A stretch of DNA of 64,000 nucleotides, taken from NCBI GenBank assembly GCA_040878005.1, contig JBBDMW010000075.1, positions 62,001 to 126,000 on the forward strand. Direction: 5' to 3'. Positions 59,643 through 64,000 of this stretch are shown piece after piece (the stretch's first letter is position 1; every line of letters starts with the position of its first letter). The position numbers and the translations under genes are program-made. The notes under the pieces are model-generated. The model was not told the DNA's origin. It was given only the letters and a program-made list of their open reading frames with translations, and did no database searches. This DNA comes from JBBDMW01 sp040878005 (GTDB taxonomy: Bacteria; Chloroflexota; Dehalococcoidia; Lucifugimonadales; Lucifugimonadaceae).

Positions 59643-60248
59643 GTGTTGCGTACGGTATTTGTTCTGGTCCTCATGCTTGGCCTGGTCGGGGTTGCCTGTG
59701 CCCGTTCACAGTCATTCACCGAGGACGCATACCAGGTCAACCACCAGGAAACCGTGGGAGCCGTCACGGTTTCTCTCGAAAGCATTTCTAGCCGCCCCGG
59801 TTACCAGGTTGAGCGCAAGACAGAGGGCAACATCCTCGGCAGAGAAGGCCTTGAAGAGGTGGATCATGTCCGTGCCGGTGGCATCTTCCGGAACGAGTCT
59901 GACCGGCCAATCCGCATCTACACCGGCCACCCGCAAAGCGGCGCACCCAACTCCCTGACTTTTTTCTCAGGAGACGGCGTGGACAGCAGGGCGGGAAGTC
60001 TCAGCGTCGGCAATGAGAGACGAGCGACGTTCCCAGAATCGGGAGGCCCCGGCTATTTCACCGTTCCCGCCAGGGCAGAGGTCCCGTTCATCCTGCGCGT
60101 TGACGGGCCACTGGAAGCCGAAGTGTCCAGAGTCACGCTCAGGCTTGAGCACATCAAATATGAGGACGGCGAGGAATCGTGGCATGTAGAGATGGCCAAC
60201 CTGCAGTTGCCTCAGCCTGAGAGCAGGGACTTCGATCCCTGGGGCTAA
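59643..60248 (+). CDS. Secreted lipoprotein, function unknown
   Basis: About 200 residues. A signal segment (TVFVLVLMLGLVGVACARSQ) contains a lipobox-like VGVAC. The rest is beta-rich (AVTVSLESISS, AGGIFRNESDRPIRIY, RVTLRLEHIKYED) and could be an Ig-like or DUF4352-like domain, but I do not assign one. Start uncertain: GTG 59643 or TTG 59646 have a G-run just upstream; an open frame reaches 59622. Convergent with the DUF427 gene. Confidence 0.6.
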   Translation: MLRTVFVLVLMLGLVGVACARSQSFTEDAYQVNHQETVGAVTVSLESISSRPGYQVERKTEGNILGREGLEEVDHVRAGGIFRNESDRPIRIYTGHPQSGAPNSLTFFSGDGVDSRAGSLSVGNERRATFPESGGPGYFTVPARAEVPFILRVDGPLEAEVSRVTLRLEHIKYEDGEESWHVEMANLQLPQPESRDFDPWG

Positions 60249-60291
60249 AGACAGCAGCGGCTGACTGGTTAAGCACATGAACCGCCCACAG

Positions 60292-60576
60292 CTATCGTTC
60301 GACCGTGACCCTGGGGTAAAACGCCACGTAGTCCCTGATGTTTTCTGCCGCGCCTTTCGGGTCCGGGTAGTACCACGCCACGTTGACAGCCTCTTCACCG
60401 TCCACTGACGCCGTGAGGTAACGCGCCTCCCCCTTCCATGAACAAGTCGTAGTATGATTGCTCTCCCTGAAAAATTCGCTTCTCAGGGACTCCGGCGGGA
60501 AGTACACGTTGCCCTCCACAACCTCGTACTTCTCACCCTCGGCCAGCACCCTGCCGTTCCAAATCGCCCTTGGCAT
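60292..60576 (-). CDS. DUF427 domain protein
   Basis: 94 residues: RAIWNGRVLAEGEKYEVVEG, NVYFPPESLRSEFF, TCSWKGEARYLTA and AWYYPDPKGAAENIRDYVAF, the DUF427 pattern. The frame is open upstream to 60735, but ATG at 60576 has AGGAG eight bases before it and begins with the family's MPRAIWNG. The function of DUF427 is unknown. It is not coupled to a neighbour. Confidence 0.85.
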   Translation of the reverse strand: MPRAIWNGRVLAEGEKYEVVEGNVYFPPESLRSEFFRESNHTTTCSWKGEARYLTASVDGEEAVNVAWYYPDPKGAAENIRDYVAFYPRVTVER

Positions 60577-60832
60577 TACTTGACTCCTGGATTCAGGCTC
60601 ATCCGGTTTTGCCACCTGTGTCGCCCGTTCGAGCGAAGACGAATCCTCTCGGCCTGCACACACTTCGCGGTTGGACCGGCTCGCGTCGTTTACACAGGGC
60701 GTCAGGACCAGGACAGCGATATCGCCCATATACAAACCCTACACCTGGCCAGCTGCGAGCAGCATCTCAAGGAGAACGCACGGCGGCCGGGCCAACTGAC
60801 CACCTGAACCTTGCCGAGCGAAATGGGGAGCA

Positions 60833-62212
60833 ATGGCTGACCGCTACGATGTGATTGTGATAGGCGCAGGCCCCGCAGGTGAAAACGTTGCCAGCAGGGC
60901 CGCTGAAGGTGGCCTCAGCGCCGTTGTCGTGGAACAGGAGCTGGTCGGCGGCGAGTGCTCCTACTGGGCCTGCATACCCAGCAAAGCCTTGTTGCGCCCC
61001 GGCGAAGCAGCCCGCGCTGCCGGCCGCGCTGCCGGCGTAAGGCCGGCGAGCATCGATGTGCAGGAAGCGCTGGATCACCGTGACGCCCTGGTATCCAACT
61101 GGGACGACAAGGGCCAGGTGGAGTGGCTTAACTCGGCTGAAGTTGGCCTTCTACGCGGCGCCGGGCGCATTGCCGGCGAACAAACCGTCACGGTGACCGG
61201 CCTTGATGGCGCAGTAATGGAACTCACCGCTGACAAGGCGGTGGTAATAGCCACGGGCAGCGGCCCGGCAATGCCGCCCATAGACGGCCTGGACTCCGCC
61301 AGCGCCTGGAACAACAGGGGCGCAACCGAAGCTAAGGCAGCCCCCCGACGGCTGGCCGTGCTCGGAGGCGGAACCGTCGGCGTTGAAATGGCCCAGGCAT
61401 GGAAAGACCTCGGCTCTCAAGAGGTCACCATCATCGAAAGGAATGACCGGCTCCTTGCCAATGAAGAGCCGTTTGCCGGACAGCACATCGCAGACATATT
61501 CAAAGAGCGCGGCATAGACGTCCGCACCGGCGTCCAGGCGGAATCGGTCCGCCGGCAGAAAGGCGAAGTTACCGTTGGCCTGTCCGACGGCACAACCGTA
61601 ACCGCTGATGAACTGCTGGTTGCAGTCGGTCGACGCCCCCGGACCAGTGACATCGGACTGGACATGGTGGGGCTCGAACCGGGAAAGTACATCGAAGTCG
61701 ACGATCAGCTCCGCGCAACGGGAGTGGACGGAGGCTGGCTATACGCAGTGGGCGACGCCAACGGCCGCACCCTCTTGACGCACACTGGCAAATACCAGGC
61801 CCGTATAGCTGCCGACGTGATCCTGGGCAAGGACGCCAAAGCATGGGGCGACCGCGAAGCCATCCCCAGGGTGATATTCACAGACCCGCACGTCGCCGCC
61901 GTGGGGCTGACAGAAAAGCAGGCGAGGGACCAGGGCGTCAACGTCCGCGTTGTTGAGTATCCCTTCGGAGGCGTCGCCGGAGCTACAACCATCGGCAGCG
62001 GCATAGAAGGAAACTGCAAACTGGTCGTGGATGATGACCGCAGGGTGATCGTCGGAGCCACGTTCGTCGGTCCGGGCGCAGGCGAAATGATCCACGCAGC
62101 CACAATTGCCATCATAGGTAAAGTCACACTGGACACCCTCTGGCATGCCATACCATCCTTCCCCACGGTGAGCGAAGTATGGCTCAGGCTGCTGGAAAAG
62201 TACGGGCTGTAA
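60833..62212 (+). CDS. FAD-dependent pyridine nucleotide-disulfide oxidoreductase
   Basis: 459 residues of the lipoamide dehydrogenase/mercuric reductase class. FAD fold VIVIGAGPAGENVASRAAEG, redox-active disulfide C42/C47 in GGECSYWACIPSKALLRP, NAD(P) fold LAVLGGGTVGVEMAQAW, FAD site WLYAVGDANGRTLLTHTGKY, and the C-terminal His-Glu pair (H438/E448 in HAIPSFPTVSEVW). All catalytic elements are intact. The substrate disulfide is unknown. egtB starts 61 bases downstream on the same strand. Confidence 0.9.
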   Translation: MADRYDVIVIGAGPAGENVASRAAEGGLSAVVVEQELVGGECSYWACIPSKALLRPGEAARAAGRAAGVRPASIDVQEALDHRDALVSNWDDKGQVEWLNSAEVGLLRGAGRIAGEQTVTVTGLDGAVMELTADKAVVIATGSGPAMPPIDGLDSASAWNNRGATEAKAAPRRLAVLGGGTVGVEMAQAWKDLGSQEVTIIERNDRLLANEEPFAGQHIADIFKERGIDVRTGVQAESVRRQKGEVTVGLSDGTTVTADELLVAVGRRPRTSDIGLDMVGLEPGKYIEVDDQLRATGVDGGWLYAVGDANGRTLLTHTGKYQARIAADVILGKDAKAWGDREAIPRVIFTDPHVAAVGLTEKQARDQGVNVRVVEYPFGGVAGATTIGSGIEGNCKLVVDDDRRVIVGATFVGPGAGEMIHAATIAIIGKVTLDTLWHAIPSFPTVSEVWLRLLEKYGL

Positions 62213-62273
62213 AGTTGCAGGCAATTAGCGCCAGCGGCGACGGCCCGGTGGCGCAAGCGGAGGAAGTCAGGAT

Positions 62274-63590
62274 ATGACAACAACAGAGAACAGGCCCGCC
62301 GCCCAGACAGGCACGACTTCAACCAGCGAACTCATTGAGAAGTACCGCGGCGTACGGGCATTCACGGAGAAGCTGTGCGAAACAATGGTCACGGAGGACT
62401 ACGTCATCCAGTCCATGCCGGACGTCAGCCCCACCAAATGGCACCTGGCGCACACAACCTGGTTCTTTGAGACGTTCGTCCTCGGCAATAACTACCCGAA
62501 GTACGAACCGCTCAACCGGCAGTACAACTTCCTGTTCAACTCGTACTACAACGCCATAGGCGAACAGTTCTGCAGGCCGCGTCGCGGCCAGATATCAAGG
62601 CCCACCGTCCAGGAGGTCTACGACTATCGCCACTACGTTGACGAAAAGATGACCGACCTGGTTCAACGCCTCGGAGATGACGAAGCGCTGGAGACCATCC
62701 GAGACATCATCATCCTCGGCTGCAACCATGAACAGCAGCACCAGGAATTAATGATCACGGACATCAAGCATGTCCTCTCCATGAACCCGCTCTACCCAAC
62801 CTTCAGGGACCGCCCGTCAGACCCGGCGCCGCAGGGCGTGCCGCCGGTGGAATGGCTCAGCTATGAAGAAGGCGTCTACAGGGTCGGCTACGAAGGCGAT
62901 CAGTTTCACTTTGACAACGAAGGCCCCGCTCATAACGTCTACCTGAACGGCTTTGAGATGGCCTCCCGCCTCGTGACCAGCGGTGAGTACATCCAGTTCA
63001 TCGAGGACGGCGGCTACCAGCGCCCAGACCTGTGGCTGGCCCTCGGATGGAACACGGTCCAGGAAAATAGGGATGACCAGTGGACCAGGCCGCTGTACTG
63101 GTGGAAGGCAGACGACCGCTGGATGCAGTACACGCTCGCCGGCCCGCGGCCTGTCGACCCTGGCGAGCCTGTATGCCACATCAGCTACTTTGAGGCTGAT
63201 GCCTACGCTCGCTGGGCAGGAGCGCGCCTGCCCACAGAGTCTGAATGGGAAGTCGCTTCAGCCGATGCCGAAACCGATGGCGGCAATTACTCTGACACCA
63301 TGCTGTTCCACCCCAGGCCGCTCAGGAGCGATGCGCCTTCCGGCCGCCTGCACCAGGTGTATGGCGATGTCTGGGAGTGGACGCAAAGCGCATACAGTCC
63401 CTACCCCGGCTACAGGCCCGCCGAAGGCGCACTGGGTGAGTACAACGGCAAGTTCATGGTTAACCAGGTCGTACTCCGGGGCGGCTCCTGCGCCACTCCC
63501 CGTTCGCACATTCGGCCCACGTACCGGAACTTCTTCCCGGCTGATGCCAAGTGGCAGTTCATGGGGTTCAGGCTGGCAAGGGACGCCTGA
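62274..63590 (+). CDS. egtB: Ergothioneine biosynthesis protein EgtB
   Basis: 438 residues. The N-terminal DinB-like domain supplies the three iron ligands: H60 in KWHLAHTTWFFE, and H152/H156 in CNHEQQHQELM. The C-terminal formylglycine-generating-enzyme-like domain carries ARWAGARLPTESEWEVASAD, WEWTQSAYSPYPGY and FMVNQVVLRGGSCATPRSH. EgtB joins trimethylhistidine to cysteine or gamma-glutamylcysteine as a sulfoxide. The egtD gene after it supplies the trimethylhistidine, which favours EgtB over OvoA. Confidence 0.93.
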   Translation: MTTTENRPAAQTGTTSTSELIEKYRGVRAFTEKLCETMVTEDYVIQSMPDVSPTKWHLAHTTWFFETFVLGNNYPKYEPLNRQYNFLFNSYYNAIGEQFCRPRRGQISRPTVQEVYDYRHYVDEKMTDLVQRLGDDEALETIRDIIILGCNHEQQHQELMITDIKHVLSMNPLYPTFRDRPSDPAPQGVPPVEWLSYEEGVYRVGYEGDQFHFDNEGPAHNVYLNGFEMASRLVTSGEYIQFIEDGGYQRPDLWLALGWNTVQENRDDQWTRPLYWWKADDRWMQYTLAGPRPVDPGEPVCHISYFEADAYARWAGARLPTESEWEVASADAETDGGNYSDTMLFHPRPLRSDAPSGRLHQVYGDVWEWTQSAYSPYPGYRPAEGALGEYNGKFMVNQVVLRGGSCATPRSHIRPTYRNFFPADAKWQFMGFRLARDA

Positions 63591-63662
63591 TCTCTTGGCA
63601 ACAGTTCCCTGCCGTACAAGCAACGTTCCGCACGCCCGCGCCGTCCACGGCTCTGCACGCTC

Positions 63663-64000
63663 ATGACTGCCCACAATCACGCTGAACCCCGTTCTCATGA
63701 CGCCGACACGTCCGCCACGCAGGCCATGCTCGCAGAGGTGACAGCGGGCCTCTCACTGCCTCAGAAGACGCTGCCATCCAAGTTCTTCTATGACGAACGC
63801 GGCTCCCAGCTCTTTGATGAGATCACCGGGCTGGATGAGTACTATCTGACCCGCGCTGAGACGGCCCTCATGCAGCAGCACGGGCCTGAAATAGCGCGCC
63901 TGCTCGGCCCCGGCTGCCTGCTAATTGAATATGGCAGCGGATCAAGCGTGAAGACTCGCATCCTGCTGGACCACGTCACGGACCCGGCCGGCTATATGCC
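63663..64000 (+). CDS. egtD: L-histidine N-alpha-methyltransferase EgtD (N-terminal part, cut by window edge)
   Basis: About 112 codons from ATG at 63663 to the window end, open throughout. LPSKFFYDERGSQLFDEITG, LDEYYLTRAETALM and LIEYGSGSSVKTRILLDHV are the N-terminal EgtD signatures, including the SAM-binding GSGSS loop. EgtD makes hercynine from histidine and SAM, the substrate of EgtB encoded 72 bases upstream. The gene would continue for roughly 210 codons beyond the window. Confidence 0.92.
   Translation, partial: MTAHNHAEPRSHDADTSATQAMLAEVTAGLSLPQKTLPSKFFYDERGSQLFDEITGLDEYYLTRAETALMQQHGPEIARLLGPGCLLIEYGSGSSVKTRILLDHVTDPAGYM

Noticed and set aside
1..64000. CRISPR arrays, tRNA/rRNA genes, insertion sequences, phage genes
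   Set aside because: No regularly spaced repeats, no transposase/integrase/phage proteins and no tRNA-like T-loop/acceptor patterns were seen in the gaps, which are short.

Overview
The window is about 64 kb of high-GC chromosomal DNA from a bacterium. It is densely coded on both strands, with no rRNA, tRNA, CRISPR array, insertion sequence or prophage that I can see. Core genes (gyrA, rplU-rpmA-rpmE, plsX, fabG, his genes) show it is chromosome rather than plasmid. An alternative complex III (ACIII) operon with split B subunit, a FabL-type enoyl reductase, many TTG starts and the rpmE/DUF1385 arrangement point to Chloroflexota, perhaps the Dehalococcoidia/SAR202 side. That placement is inference; no marker phylogeny could be run.

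Layout. 0.1-5.1 kb (- strand): membrane beta subunit, biotin carrier and small anchor subunit of a Na+-translocating decarboxylase, directly downstream of the three 5-oxoprolinase genes pxpA-pxpB-pxpC. 5.2-10.7 kb: a methyltransferase, radC, a Gfo/Idh/MocA oxidoreductase, a DUF971 protein and a 2-oxoacid dehydrogenase E1 alpha/beta pair. 11.2-19.4 kb (+): a small membrane protein followed by the ACIII operon (pentaheme cytochrome, cofactor-free molybdopterin-fold protein, Fe-S protein, two NrfD-like membrane subunits, ActD, monoheme cytochrome). 19.5-24.4 kb (+): a tightly overlapping cytochrome c maturation block (ccmH, ccmF, two proteins with a CcmI-like segment, a TlpA/CcmG-like thioredoxin) that would service those cytochromes. 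24.4-27.4 kb (-): a YihY/BrkB membrane protein and two tandem SDR genes.

27.5-32.7 kb (+): a fatty-acid synthesis block: paired MaoC-like hot-dog proteins (HadA/HadB-like), plsX, fabG and fabL, then an NAD-dependent epimerase. 32.7-34.9 kb (-): a P-loop kinase, YgfZ and an A-type Fe-S carrier. 35.1-40.3 kb (+): PduO-type cobalamin adenosyltransferase leading into hisH, hisA, a methyltransferase, hisF, a haloacid-dehalogenase-like protein and hisIE. 40.3-42.8 kb (-): DUF1385 protein, L31, L27, L21 and a HIT protein; the L21 promoter carries a palindrome that looks like an operator.

42.9-50.7 kb: a beta-propeller-like lipoprotein, glutamate dehydrogenase (+), and on the - strand an MMPL transporter overlapping a CrtC/AttH-like lipoprotein, a flavin reductase and a glycosyltransferase. 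50.9-58.3 kb (-): gyrA, a sensor kinase without a partner, a glutamine-amidotransferase fold that has lost its catalytic residues, a PspAB-like protein and HtpX. 58.5-64 kb: an inositol-monophosphatase family protein, a lipoprotein, DUF427, a flavoprotein disulfide reductase, then egtB and the start of egtD (ergothioneine synthesis), which runs off the window.

The strongest candidates for something new are: the ACIII/Ccm block with its unassigned small membrane protein and a 424-residue CcmI-tailed protein; the pxp/Na+-decarboxylase neighbourhood with a shared beta domain; the MMPL-lipocalin pair; the disulfide reductase beside egtBD; and the catalytically dead amidotransferase.
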